From the IMG/VR virus record IMGVR_UViG_3300009604_000062, positions 1-27,469 of that record: DNA of 27,469 nt; one strand, 5' to 3'. This document shows positions 1-7,679 of the stretch, one piece after another. The notes below the pieces were generated by a model, which made no database searches, had not been told where the DNA came from, and saw nothing but the letters and a program-made list of their open reading frames with translations. This DNA is from a virus. A program made the position numbers and the translations under genes. Each line of letters begins with the position of its first letter. Position 1 is the stretch's first letter.

Positions 1-714
1 CTTAACCGCACATTTGGCAGACCTGTTGATGGTGAAGACCCACAGCATGCAGTTGATATACTACAAGACCAAGTTAATCAGTGGATGCAGAATTGGGTAG
101 AAGTTATCAACCAGATATGGGATTTAGACCAACAATTCGGTGATGACGAGAAGTTCTTCCGTGTTATAGGGTCCAGAGATGCCCAAGCCATGCAATTCAT
201 ACGTAATGCAGGCGTAGAACGTGTCGATTTCTACTTTGATTATAGTCTATTGAATGCTGATACGGCTAAACTTATAGAAAACCTCGCCATGTTAGGTGAT
301 ACAGCAGCTAAATATGATAAAGGTGGCACATTTGATTTTGACGAGTGGCTTAAGGCTATGGCTGGAGCAATGGATTCTTCATATGCAGATAGATTTGTAC
401 GTTCTACGCAACAGGCGACTGAGGAAGAAGCACGCAAGACACAGGAAGATATAAGCAAGATGGTATCAGGTCAGGTGGTTAATGCCCCTGAGAATGCTAA
501 TACTCAGCTACGTATGCAAGTTATAGAGCAATGGATGCAAGGAACAGAGGATATTCCTGCTGAAGATGTGCAACAAATGCTACAGAACTCACCACAGGCA
601 CAAGCCCGTATCCAGAAGTATATCGAGCAATTACAGTTTCAAGACACACAACGCCAAAATGCCCTCATAGGCAAACTAGGCACAACACCTGGTAATTCCG
701 TCCCTAGCGCATAA
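1..714 (+). CDS. Portal protein, C-terminal part (5' end outside window)
   Basis: The frame is open from base 1, so the ATG at 85 is internal and the gene starts before the window. About 237 residues are visible, helical and rich in Gln and acidic residues, ending in a flexible tail (GTTPGNSVPSA). This composition is usual for the C-terminal crown of podovirus portal proteins, the dodecameric ring that anchors the head at the packaging vertex. Position supports the call: a small gene, an acidic coiled-coil scaffold candidate and the major capsid protein follow in the order normal for phage head modules. No catalytic motif is visible. The next gene starts with ATG overlapping the stop (TAATG). 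Function is inferred mainly from context; another head protein is possible. Confidence 0.6.
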   Translation, partial: LNRTFGRPVDGEDPQHAVDILQDQVNQWMQNWVEVINQIWDLDQQFGDDEKFFRVIGSRDAQAMQFIRNAGVERVDFYFDYSLLNADTAKLIENLAMLGDTAAKYDKGGTFDFDEWLKAMAGAMDSSYADRFVRSTQQATEEEARKTQEDISKMVSGQVVNAPENANTQLRMQVIEQWMQGTEDIPAEDVQQMLQNSPQAQARIQKYIEQLQFQDTQRQNALIGKLGTTPGNSVPSA

Positions 715-950
715 TGGCAAAACGTAAAGAATCCCCTGAAGACGAGTTCCGTAGCTTAGTTGACCGCATGCATAATTGTGGAGACTTAAAAGTCTTAAAT
801 GACTTTATTACGGAGTTACGTGATGACTGTAAATATCGCAGGTATGACCCTGAGACTATTGCAAGCCCCCAAGCCCTTACCTCTGTATCTGGTGAAGAAT
901 TGGCATATGATAACATCCTCACTGTTATCGCTAATTCATTAGAGAATTAA
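714..950 (+). CDS. Small hypothetical protein between portal and scaffold
   Basis: A 78-residue charged soluble protein that starts in a TAATG overlap with the portal stop, so it is probably translationally coupled. It begins MAKRKESPEDEF and has two or three predicted helices, without membrane segment, cysteine pairs or a motif I recognise. It is followed by a small hairpin and a promoter-like site, so it ends the portal transcription unit. The tight overlap argues that it is a real gene. I do not recognise the family; a role in head assembly or packaging is only inferred from position. Confidence 0.7.
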   Translation: MAKRKESPEDEFRSLVDRMHNCGDLKVLNDFITELRDDCKYRRYDPETIASPQALTSVSGEELAYDNILTVIANSLEN

Positions 951-968
951 CCCCTCAGTAAATAGGGG
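951..968 (+). terminator. Short hairpin after portal unit, possible weak terminator
   Basis: CCCCT at 951-955 pairs with AGGGG at 964-968 around an 8-base loop, directly after the stop codon of the 78-residue gene. There is no U tract behind it, so it may be an mRNA-stabilising 3' hairpin or a factor-dependent stop rather than an intrinsic terminator. Confidence 0.35.
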
Positions 969-986
969 GGTAAATAAACCACTCTA

Positions 987-995
987 TGATATAAT
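987..995 (+). promoter_or_regulatory. Extended -10 promoter candidate for scaffold and capsid genes
   Basis: TGATATAAT is a perfect TATAAT preceded by TG at the extended -10 spacing. No good -35 box is seen 16-18 bases upstream, which extended -10 promoters tolerate. It lies in an 85-base gap before the scaffold gene and would give a leader of about 35 bases to the ATG at 1036. Together with the terminator at 3637-3676 it would bracket a scaffold, capsid and capsid-accessory unit. Confidence 0.5.
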
Positions 996-1035
996 ACCAC
1001 CGTCTAAAGTTCTGTACACTTAAAAATACTGGTAT

Positions 1036-2127
1036 ATGATAAATGAAATTGAAGGTGATTCTGTGACCGAAAACGCAGTAGAGGATCAGGTGTCAAACCC
1101 TGTACTAAATGAACACAGTTTAGCCAAGATGTTTATGGCAGAGACCGAAGCGGATACGCAGGAGGAATCTGAAGTAAATAACGAAGTTGAGCAGGAAGCA
1201 TTTGAAGAACCTGAAGTTGAAGAACCAACTGAAGAATTAGTCGCTGAAACGGATGAGGATATGCATGCGGATTTCAGAGAAGAAGAGGCTGAGACTAAGG
1301 AAGAGGAAGCAGAAGAAGGGGATGTTCTTTCTAAACAAGATAAGAGTTTGAAGAAGATGCGGAAACGTATCGACAAGGCTACTAAGCGATTTAAGACTGC
1401 TGAGGAGGCGATCCAATCTAAAGAAAAAGAGATTGAGTCACTAAAAGAGCAACTTTCAAGCAAAGGTGAGGCTAAGTCTTCAGGCGAGCAATCATTCAAG
1501 GATATTACAAGTGAAGCTGACAGCATAAGCGACCTACAAGCCGTTTATGACAAAGCAGAGCAAGCAGAAGAGTGGATCGAGGATGCATTAGACCAGTTAA
1601 GAGACTCAGGAGAGGATAGCTTGGTAGTTAATGAACGTGAATACTCTCGTCAGGAAATAAAGTCATTCCATAAGGAAATTAAACAGGCTTTAAAGAAAGA
1701 TATACCTGCTAGAGCTAAGATGCTAGAACAACGTCAACAGTATGATGAATATGCGTTGAAAGAGTTCCCATTCTTAGGAGATCCAGAGAGTGATGGTTAT
1801 AAACAAGTAGAGACTGTGATGCAGAACAGTGCCATTTCAAATGCGTTTGATGGGTTAGCTGAACAATCATATATCTACGGTCTACTCGGTGAAGGCTTAT
1901 TATCACGTAATGCACGACAAACTCAACAGTCTCAATCTGGGATGGATAAAACCAAGGATACGGTTAAGAAGCCAGTATCAACTCAGAAAGCTCCAAGCGT
2001 ACCTTTTGTTAGGTCTAACGTAGCAGGCACTAGGAAGACATCAAGCGAGAAGACAAATCAAGTAAAAAGAGAAATTATGAACCGAAAGTCCATTGGGACT
2101 AGAGAATTAACAAAGCTGTTCATGTAA
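1036..2127 (+). CDS. Putative head scaffolding protein
   Basis: A 363-residue, strongly acidic, helical protein. Residues 1-100 are dominated by Glu and Asp, residues 100-145 are Lys/Glu-rich and coiled-coil-like, and the C-terminus from about residue 300 is basic (KTKDTVKKP, VKREIMNRK). An acidic coiled coil with a basic C-terminal tail just upstream of the major capsid gene is the usual signature of a phage scaffold, which templates procapsid assembly through its C-terminal contacts with capsid protein. ATG 1036 has no Shine-Dalgarno sequence. An in-frame GTG at 1063 is preceded by GAAGGTG at good spacing and is an alternative start. Function is inferred from composition and position. Confidence 0.65.
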   Translation: MINEIEGDSVTENAVEDQVSNPVLNEHSLAKMFMAETEADTQEESEVNNEVEQEAFEEPEVEEPTEELVAETDEDMHADFREEEAETKEEEAEEGDVLSKQDKSLKKMRKRIDKATKRFKTAEEAIQSKEKEIESLKEQLSSKGEAKSSGEQSFKDITSEADSISDLQAVYDKAEQAEEWIEDALDQLRDSGEDSLVVNEREYSRQEIKSFHKEIKQALKKDIPARAKMLEQRQQYDEYALKEFPFLGDPESDGYKQVETVMQNSAISNAFDGLAEQSYIYGLLGEGLLSRNARQTQQSQSGMDKTKDTVKKPVSTQKAPSVPFVRSNVAGTRKTSSEKTNQVKREIMNRKSIGTRELTKLFM

Positions 2128-2148
2128 CAGCGCAATACATAAAATATT

Positions 2149-3120
2149 ATGGCACAAGCAGAATCATTTAATGTGGTGAACAACAAGGAAGACCGTATGG
2201 ATCTTCTTACTATTGTATCACCTGAAAAGACTCCTATACTATCAGGAATGCCTAAAACACGGGCACAGTCAGCAACTCTTGCAGAGTGGTTTACTGATGA
2301 TTACGATAACGTAGAATTCCCTGGGATTAAAGAAGGTGAAGACCAAACAACACACAGCGATAAGACAGCTAATCGTGAAGCTATTGGTAATCGTTACCAA
2401 ATCTTCCGTAAGGATTATGCGGTTACTGACATCCAAGAAGCGGTAGATACTGCTGGCGTTGGATCAGAAGAAGCTAAAGCAAAAGCAAAGTCTATTGCTG
2501 AGTTGAAACAGTCTATGGAAGCAGCTATTGGATCTGATAACGATCTTCAAGTTGGATCTGGATTAGTACCTTCACTTATGCGTGGTCTTGGTGCTTGGGT
2601 TAATAACTCAACATCTACTATTCCTAGTGCAGTACGCACACCATCGGCTTCAATCGGAACTACTAGTTCTTTGACTGAAAGCGGATTCAATGATGTTCTT
2701 CAGAGCGTATTTGATTCAAGTGGTGTTGTTCAGAACATGAGCTTATTTGCTGGATCAGAGCTACAACGCAAGATCAGTAACTTCACTCGTGCAGATGCAG
2801 TAGCTACTCGTCAGCCATTCACTGTTAATAGTGATCAGACAGACCGTGAGATCGTATTCTCAGTTCAGTTCTATCGTGGTGACTTTGCTAATGTTCAGAT
2901 CATCAGTGATCAGTTCTTAGGTCGTGTTACAGGTGGTGGACAGACTACTCAGTCTAAAGCACGTGGATACCTTCTTACAGACGAGCACGTAAGTGTATCA
3001 ATCTGGCAGGAGCCTCAAATTCAAGAACAAACAGACAACGGTGGTGGACCTCGTGGCTTTGCTAAGAGTCGTGGCACACTTTGTGTTAAGAATCCTCTTG
3101 CACTCGGTAAGTTTGCTTAG
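2149..3120 (+). CDS. Major capsid protein, SU10-like (DUF5309) family
   Basis: A 323-residue protein. The N-terminal stretch with TPILSGMPKTRAQSATLAEW (residues about 28-47), followed by an acidic segment with GEDQTTHSDKTANRE, resembles the SU10/DUF5309 major capsid family, in which the shell subunit has an HK97-like fold. Ser/Thr- and Gly-rich loops in the middle and the C-terminal GGGPRGFAKSRGTL segment fit a capsid subunit. The gene follows the scaffold and precedes a small capsid-accessory candidate and a strong terminator, a usual arrangement for the most abundant virion protein. The start ATG at 2149 has only an A/T-rich leader (AAAATATTATGGC) without a Shine-Dalgarno sequence. The family assignment is from memory of motifs, not a search. 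Confidence 0.8.
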   Translation: MAQAESFNVVNNKEDRMDLLTIVSPEKTPILSGMPKTRAQSATLAEWFTDDYDNVEFPGIKEGEDQTTHSDKTANREAIGNRYQIFRKDYAVTDIQEAVDTAGVGSEEAKAKAKSIAELKQSMEAAIGSDNDLQVGSGLVPSLMRGLGAWVNNSTSTIPSAVRTPSASIGTTSSLTESGFNDVLQSVFDSSGVVQNMSLFAGSELQRKISNFTRADAVATRQPFTVNSDQTDREIVFSVQFYRGDFANVQIISDQFLGRVTGGGQTTQSKARGYLLTDEHVSVSIWQEPQIQEQTDNGGGPRGFAKSRGTLCVKNPLALGKFA

Positions 3121-3156
3121 TCTGAAGTTTAATATCTAAAATAGAAAGAAAATATC

Positions 3157-3621
3157 ATGGGTGTATTAACACAAGCAGCACAAAACGGGTGGACACACGT
3201 TAAAACTATCAAGTTTGACGATTTCACTGAAACAGTATCAGGAACAGAGGAAGTTATCTCTTGTTTCACAGTCCCTAAAGATTCAATCGTTGAAAAAGTA
3301 GCTTACTTCCTAGTAACTAACTTTGACGGTGCATCTTCTACTGACCTTACTATTGAAGTAGGCGATTCAGCAGATGACAATGGTTATATCGCAGCTACAA
3401 TTATCCACGAAGATGCTACTGAAGTATCTAGTGCGATCAATAGTGGTGCATATTTCAATGATGGAACTACAGACAATACCGTAAATGGTAAAGTTTGGGA
3501 TGGTGCATCTGATACTACATTGACAGCTACATTCAACCCTACAGGTGATTCATTGACTGATTTCACAGCAGGTGAGATCCGTATCATGGCACAGATTACT
3601 GATTTAAGTTTATCAGTTTAG
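3157..3621 (+). CDS. Putative capsid decoration or accessory protein
   Basis: A 154-residue, Thr/Asp/Ala-rich, probably all-beta protein with no cysteine-rich or membrane segment. Its position directly after the major capsid gene and before a strong terminator suggests that it is produced together with capsid protein, as head decoration or stabilising proteins are. Phrases such as FTVPKDSIVEKVAYFLVTNF and ITDLSLSV occur in beta-sandwich virion proteins of other phages, but I do not recognise a named family. The start has the A/T-rich context AAAATATCATGGG, the same 13 bases as the start at 13756. Confidence 0.5.
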   Translation: MGVLTQAAQNGWTHVKTIKFDDFTETVSGTEEVISCFTVPKDSIVEKVAYFLVTNFDGASSTDLTIEVGDSADDNGYIAATIIHEDATEVSSAINSGAYFNDGTTDNTVNGKVWDGASDTTLTATFNPTGDSLTDFTAGEIRIMAQITDLSLSV

Positions 3622-3636
3622 TTCGTATCGTTATTC

Positions 3637-3676
3637 AAGAGGGGTGGGGTTTATTCCCTGCCTCTCTTACCTTTTT
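3637..3676 (+). terminator. Strong intrinsic terminator after capsid genes
   Basis: A 13-base arm at 3637-3649 (AAGAGGGGTGGGG) pairs completely with 3656-3668 (CCCTGCCTCTCTT), counting G-U pairs, around the six-base loop TTTATT. The U tract TTTTT lies at 3672-3676. It ends just before the ATG at 3679, so it separates the capsid unit from the neck and tail genes and probably keeps capsid transcripts abundant. Confidence 0.85.
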
Positions 3677-3678
3677 AC

Positions 3679-3999
3679 ATGGCTAATATAATAATACCAA
3701 AGTTTCCGAAGAATGTTACACAGAAGGCGTGGGATCAGTTTTACCGCTGGACTCAAGATGAGCAGATGGCTGATAAAGTTAAGTCTAACTCGTATCTTGA
3801 GCTTGTTAAAGGCAATAGCAAAGAACAGGGCCACCACAGGAAGGCCATAGATGGCTTAGGCGAGTGTTACGCAGAGATGGATTCTCGTATGTATCATCGT
3901 CAAATGCAGAACGACCCTGATTTCTGGAAAGATCCAAGTAACCATAAGAAGTTCTTTAAAGACAATTCTAAATATCTGAATGAAGGAATGAAAGTTTAA
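3679..3999 (+). CDS. Hypothetical neck-region protein
   Basis: A 106-residue soluble protein, rich in Lys, Trp, Tyr and Asn, probably helical (MANIIIPKFPKNVTQKAWD at the N-terminus; a polar stretch with HKKFFKDNSKYLNE near the end). No motif is recognised. It begins only two bases after the terminator U tract, and its stop overlaps the ATG of the head-tail adaptor (TAATG), so it is likely translated together with the adaptor. A head completion or connector-associated role is possible from position only. Confidence 0.65.
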   Translation: MANIIIPKFPKNVTQKAWDQFYRWTQDEQMADKVKSNSYLELVKGNSKEQGHHRKAIDGLGECYAEMDSRMYHRQMQNDPDFWKDPSNHKKFFKDNSKYLNEGMKV

Positions 4000-4841
4000 T
4001 GGCATTAACAACCACAGTTCAGAAGATTAGAGATAAATTTGCAGGCTTATGTGGCCTGGATAAAGACAATATAATTACAGATGATGCAGCAGCGTTTCTG
4101 GAATTTCTTAATTTAGCAATAGATGAAGTCTGGCTACAGGCTGAGTGGCCCTTTGTTATGCGTATTATCGCAGAGCAGACAAATGCAAAGGCATTCGTAG
4201 ACCTATCATCTAACACTGGTATCAGCGAGGTCGTAAGAGTCTATGATGTGCATCCTTATAATGCAGTCTTAGGTTCAGTAATAGAATACAGCGATTTCCG
4301 TAGAGTTGAGGATGCTGATACCGATGGTTTATATGTTCCCGATGCAGGAGCAGCAACAGCAGTAGCAGTAACAACCCTGACAAGCTCAGGAACGACCGCT
4401 ACATGCACTACAACGGCTGTACATGGCTTAGAGGCAGGTCAGTCCGTAATCATAGCAGGAGCAGGCGAGAGCGACTATAACGGCACATTTGAGGTAGTTA
4501 CAGTTACTAGCACTACAGTGTTTACATACACGATGGCTGCCGACCCTGTAGATACAGCCACAGGCACAATAACGTCAACTAAGGCGACAGTATTTTTAGA
4601 GCATAGGATAGCAACACCAGTATATACATTGGTTACTGATACTCCACCAAGGAGGTTAGAAAACTACCTAGCTTATAAGACAGCAGCTACATGGTATTTA
4701 GGTGAGGGCCAATTTGATAAGGCTAACCAAATGACAGGCTTAGCTGAGAACACAATTTTAAACGAAAAAGAACGCCTTGAGCGTCAAATGAGTCAACAAC
4801 CATCTCAACGTGTTGGGGTGAGAGTATCAGGAAGAGTATAA
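3999..4841 (+). CDS. Putative head-to-tail adaptor with inserted FCCH-like beta domain
   Basis: A 280-residue protein. Residues 1-60 are helical, with LEFLNLAIDEVWLQAEWPFVM, typical of gp4/gp6-like connector adaptors that bind under the portal. The C-terminal part (about 200-280) returns to helical sequence with RRLENYLAYKTAATWYLGEG and an ERLERQ tail, also usual for adaptors. Between them, residues about 122-198 form a Thr/Ser-rich beta module with HGLEAGQSV, YNGTFEV and ATGTITS. That module resembles those annotated in phages as E1 FCCH-like, and two copies occur in the nozzle protein at 10630. The start is coupled to the gene before by TAATG. The adaptor call is inferred; the inserted module is seen directly. 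Confidence 0.6.
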   Translation: MALTTTVQKIRDKFAGLCGLDKDNIITDDAAAFLEFLNLAIDEVWLQAEWPFVMRIIAEQTNAKAFVDLSSNTGISEVVRVYDVHPYNAVLGSVIEYSDFRRVEDADTDGLYVPDAGAATAVAVTTLTSSGTTATCTTTAVHGLEAGQSVIIAGAGESDYNGTFEVVTVTSTTVFTYTMAADPVDTATGTITSTKATVFLEHRIATPVYTLVTDTPPRRLENYLAYKTAATWYLGEGQFDKANQMTGLAENTILNEKERLERQMSQQPSQRVGVRVSGRV

Positions 4842-4845
4842 TAAT

Positions 4846-5181
4846 ATGAATAGCAATATAAACAATTTAAGTAACAGCTTAGTTCCGACTAAGGATAACG
4901 CAGGCACAAGTATACCAAGTCAGTCTAAGGCTGTATCTAGCTCATCTGTAGCCCTAATAGCAACACCACTAAATAATGCGACTGACATGGTTGCATGGAC
5001 AGTGATGGATGCAGGTATCTATGTAACATTTGACGGCACAGCAGCTAGCTCATCTAATGGTCATTTGATAGCATCAGGCACAAGCGGTGAGTGGTCTAAG
5101 GCTACAGCAGCAGCAGCATTAGCGATACGTGATGATGCGACAGATGCTCGTGTTCAGTTTAGTGAATTCCAAACTCGCTAA
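4846..5181 (+). CDS. Small virion-associated protein
   Basis: A 111-residue protein, Ser/Ala/Thr-rich. It contains AWTVMDAGIYVTFDGTAASS and ATAAAALAIRDDATDARVQFSE, phrases that recur in small structural proteins beside the adaptor gene in marine podoviruses. A beta-sandwich is likely, with neither signal peptide nor membrane segment. It starts four bases after the adaptor stop and ends three bases before the next gene, so it is part of the neck and fibre operon. No specific function is known to me. Confidence 0.6.
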   Translation: MNSNINNLSNSLVPTKDNAGTSIPSQSKAVSSSSVALIATPLNNATDMVAWTVMDAGIYVTFDGTAASSSNGHLIASGTSGEWSKATAAAALAIRDDATDARVQFSEFQTR

Positions 5182-5184
5182 GAC

Positions 5185-6117
5185 ATGGGTTTACTAGGAG
5201 AAGGCGTATTAGGCTCTAACGGCACAGGTGGTGGCGGAGGAGGTGGTGGTGCTGGCCTTAATGGAGAAGAATTAGAATTTGTCACTGACACAGGTGCAGG
5301 GTCAACCGCACTACTTGGTGGACAGAAATTAACTGATGCATCGGCTGCTTTAGATGCTGGCGGTATTAATTCAATTAGTGTTTTAAATGGTGCTAATGCA
5401 GCTACGATGGTTGCTTCTGGTCTTGAGACAATAGCGATAGGGCATGATGTCAGGGCTTTAGGTGATTACGCAGTATCAATCGGTAGTGGGGCTGAAGCCG
5501 ATAATACTGGTTGTACTAGCGTTGGATACAAAGCTGGCGCAGGAACATCAGTCTCGCTAGGAATCAGGGCTACCTCAATAGGATATTTATGTGGTGCTAC
5601 AGTAGGAGTAGAGGCAGTAAGTGTTGGTAGAAGTGCAAATGCTAAAGGCGATAAATCTATTGCACTTGGTTGGTTCACTGAGACTACAACAATATCAGAT
5701 GGCGCAGTAGCAATCGGAGGATTAGCAGATTGCAATGGAGAGGGTTCTGTCTCTTTGGGTGGCGGTCTAGCTACGGGCGCACAAGCAATGTCAGATGGAG
5801 CTATTGCTATTGGTGGAGCTATTGGTGCTACCGCAGCAGCAATCGCAAACACTGGAGATAGGGCAATGGCAATAGGTTCAGGTGCAGTTGCTACGGCAGC
5901 AGATTGCGTAAGCGTTGGTATAGGAACAAACTCTACAGCAAACACATTTCAATTAAATGCAATGAAGTTGGTTGTTCCAGCGACTACAACTACTAGAGCA
6001 GGTATTAACTCTCCACATGGAACAGCACCTACAACACCCGTAGATGGTGATATATGGACTACTACGGCAGGCTTATATGTTCGTGTAAACGGATCAACAG
6101 TCGGCCCTCTATCTTAA
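5185..6117 (+). CDS. Fibre or spike protein with YadA-head-like beta-roll repeats
   Basis: A 310-residue protein. It starts MGLLGEGVLGSNG followed by a run of Gly, probably a virion anchor plus flexible linker. Residues about 80-250 contain about a dozen short repeats centred on A-I/V-(A/S)-I/V-G (AIGHDV, AVSIGSGA, SVGYKAG, AVAIGG, AMAIGSGAVAT). This is the pattern of the left-handed parallel beta-roll in the head of YadA-type trimeric autotransporter adhesins. Residues 260-310 (TRAGINSPHGTAP, TPVDGDIWTT, GLYVRVNGS) are a C-terminal cap common in phage fibres. The protein is likely a homotrimer exposed on the particle, for receptor contact. Family knowledge plus visible repeats; the assignment to fibre rather than head spike is inferred. 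Confidence 0.75.
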   Translation: MGLLGEGVLGSNGTGGGGGGGGAGLNGEELEFVTDTGAGSTALLGGQKLTDASAALDAGGINSISVLNGANAATMVASGLETIAIGHDVRALGDYAVSIGSGAEADNTGCTSVGYKAGAGTSVSLGIRATSIGYLCGATVGVEAVSVGRSANAKGDKSIALGWFTETTTISDGAVAIGGLADCNGEGSVSLGGGLATGAQAMSDGAIAIGGAIGATAAAIANTGDRAMAIGSGAVATAADCVSVGIGTNSTANTFQLNAMKLVVPATTTTRAGINSPHGTAPTTPVDGDIWTTTAGLYVRVNGSTVGPLS

Positions 6118-6134
6118 TTTAAATAAACAATATT

Positions 6135-6428
6135 ATGGCATTAAACAAAACATTAAAAGGGCGTGGAAACGCTGACGTAACATATCACATGATACCATCT
6201 ATCTCAGGGTCCAAAGACTTATCAGATGGAACATACTCATGTAATTTTAACTTAATAGGCTTTGTGGATGAGGCTACAAGAACTGCTAACCTCGGTCACC
6301 TTAGCGTTAAGAGCTATAATATGGGAGTCACAGGCGAGCAGATGGCACACATTATAGACTATCTCGGTTTATATCCTCATGTGAAGGCTAACGACCCTGA
6401 TTTCACAGACGCAGTAGACGTATTATAA
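6135..6428 (+). CDS. Hypothetical protein
   Basis: A 97-residue soluble protein, probably mixed alpha/beta, starting MALNKTLKGRGNADVTY and ending with a small helical part (EQMAHIIDYLGLYPHVK). The start has the A/T-rich AACAATATTATGGC context shared by several late genes. The stop overlaps the ATG of the next small gene by TAATG. No family is recognised. It lies between two fibre-like genes, so a virion or fibre-assembly role is possible. Confidence 0.65.
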   Translation: MALNKTLKGRGNADVTYHMIPSISGSKDLSDGTYSCNFNLIGFVDEATRTANLGHLSVKSYNMGVTGEQMAHIIDYLGLYPHVKANDPDFTDAVDVL

Positions 6429-6571
6429 TGAGCAAGAAATACATTATAGATGAATCCTTAGTTCTTGGGTTGCTTAAATATTTAGGCACACGTCCACATA
6501 GCGAGGTCAGAGATGGTGTAGATGGATTAGAAGGCTTAGAAGAAGCATTAATTAAAACAGATAGCGAGTAA
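6428..6571 (+). CDS. Very small acidic protein
   Basis: A 47-residue ORF starting in a TAATG overlap with the gene before and ending four bases before the next ATG (6576). The sequence is MSKKYIIDESLVLGLLKYLG followed by an acidic Gly/Glu-rich tail ending KTDSE. The exact fit into the gap with coupling on the left side supports translation. One short amphipathic helix is likely. Function unknown. Confidence 0.6.
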   Translation: MSKKYIIDESLVLGLLKYLGTRPHSEVRDGVDGLEGLEEALIKTDSE

Positions 6572-6575
6572 TATT

Positions 6576-7436
6576 ATGGGTGGAATGCTAGGAGGAGGAA
6601 TTTTAGGAACAGATAGCGGTGGTTCAGCGGCTTCTACAGCTATTGAGGTAGCTACAGATAAAGGCAACTGCGTTGTTGCTACAACAGAGAATATTAGCCT
6701 CTCAGACCCCTCCACATGGACCGTAGCTAATACTATTGATGGTGTTAGTTTAGTATCTAATGCAGATGCAGGGCTAGACTATATATTAGTTAAACACCAA
6801 ACGGATTCAACTGAGAATGGCATTTACACGTGGAATGGCACAGGCAATGCGATCACACGATCTCATAATGCAAATGAGAGTGCAGACTTCAGGCAAGGTG
6901 CAGTAGTGCATGTTGATGCAGGAACAGTTAATGGTGATTCAATTTGGCATTTAGCTAATATCGGTAAAGGTCTTGTATTAGGCACAACGGAATTATTCTT
7001 CCGTATGATAGCGGCTGACAGAGAGACAAGTAATATTATATATGTTGGTGGTCAACATGCTACTGATACTAAGTCTAGTGGTGAGATATATAGCCACCAT
7101 GTCCCTTATGCGACTGTGCAATCGGCTATGACAGCAGCTACCTCTGGTGATATATTATTAGTGCGTGATGGAGATTACACAGGAGAAGGAACTATAACTA
7201 ATACTGCTGGAGTAGATGTGGTGTTAGATTATGGAGCATCTGTAACTGAAACAGGGTTAAGTATAATTGACAGGGAATTTGACCCATCTGGTAATTTAAC
7301 TCTAGGTGGCAACTTAGAGGTTGAGGGTAATGTAGGTTTTTATAATACCACACCCGTAGCACAGCAAACAGGTGTCGCTGTAAGTGCAGCAGGCATCCAC
7401 GCAGCCCTAGTTAACCTTGGTTTAATAACAGCATAA
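6576..7436 (+). CDS. Tail fibre or spike protein
   Basis: A 286-residue protein. It begins MGGMLGGGILGTDSGGS, echoing the MGLLGEGVLG start of the spike at 5185, which suggests a common virion-attachment motif. Residues about 20-145 contain phrases (NGIYTWNGTGNAITRSHNAN, QGAVVHVDAG, LFFRM) typical of repeated beta modules in phage fibres. The middle (YATVQSAMTAATSGDILLVR) looks like the start of a parallel beta-helix of pectate-lyase type. The end (NTTPVAQQTGVAVSAAG, AALVNLGLI) is a frequent fibre C-terminus. Host recognition is inferred; no enzyme residues can be assigned. Confidence 0.75.
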   Translation: MGGMLGGGILGTDSGGSAASTAIEVATDKGNCVVATTENISLSDPSTWTVANTIDGVSLVSNADAGLDYILVKHQTDSTENGIYTWNGTGNAITRSHNANESADFRQGAVVHVDAGTVNGDSIWHLANIGKGLVLGTTELFFRMIAADRETSNIIYVGGQHATDTKSSGEIYSHHVPYATVQSAMTAATSGDILLVRDGDYTGEGTITNTAGVDVVLDYGASVTETGLSIIDREFDPSGNLTLGGNLEVEGNVGFYNTTPVAQQTGVAVSAAGIHAALVNLGLITA

Positions 7437-7437
7437 C

Positions 7438-7668
7438 ATGGCGTATGATAATACCATACCTATCCTACGGGAGCAAAAGAATGAGATAGTCGAGCAAGGG
7501 CTAACCTTAGACTCCATAGATAGTAAGCTAACAAGTCAAACTACAGGCGTAACACAATTAGACCAGAAGGATTTAATAATACATTTAGTATCATTACAAG
7601 AGGACTTACTAGAGGTATCAAGACAGATTTTAGAACAAATTAAAGCCCTTAGAGGGGGTGAATTTTAA
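7438..7668 (+). CDS. Small coiled-coil protein
   Basis: A 76-residue acidic protein, almost entirely helical, with heptad-like spacing (IVEQGLTLDSIDSKL; IIHLVSLQEDLLEVSRQILE), starting one base after the fibre stop. It resembles small helical proteins next to phage fibres that act as trimerisation or assembly helpers, but no family is recognised and the role is inference. Confidence 0.55.
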   Translation: MAYDNTIPILREQKNEIVEQGLTLDSIDSKLTSQTTGVTQLDQKDLIIHLVSLQEDLLEVSRQILEQIKALRGGEF

Positions 7669-7679
7669 CATTAAAGATT

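Noticed and set aside
1086-1526. 146-codon antisense ORF
   Set aside because: Ser-rich shadow of the Glu-rich scaffold region.
5422-5940. Repeat array as CRISPR or satellite
   Set aside because: The repetition is at protein level with variable DNA; it is coding.
5466-5945. 159-codon antisense ORF
   Set aside because: Mirror of the repetitive YadA-like sequence; low-complexity Ala/Pro product.
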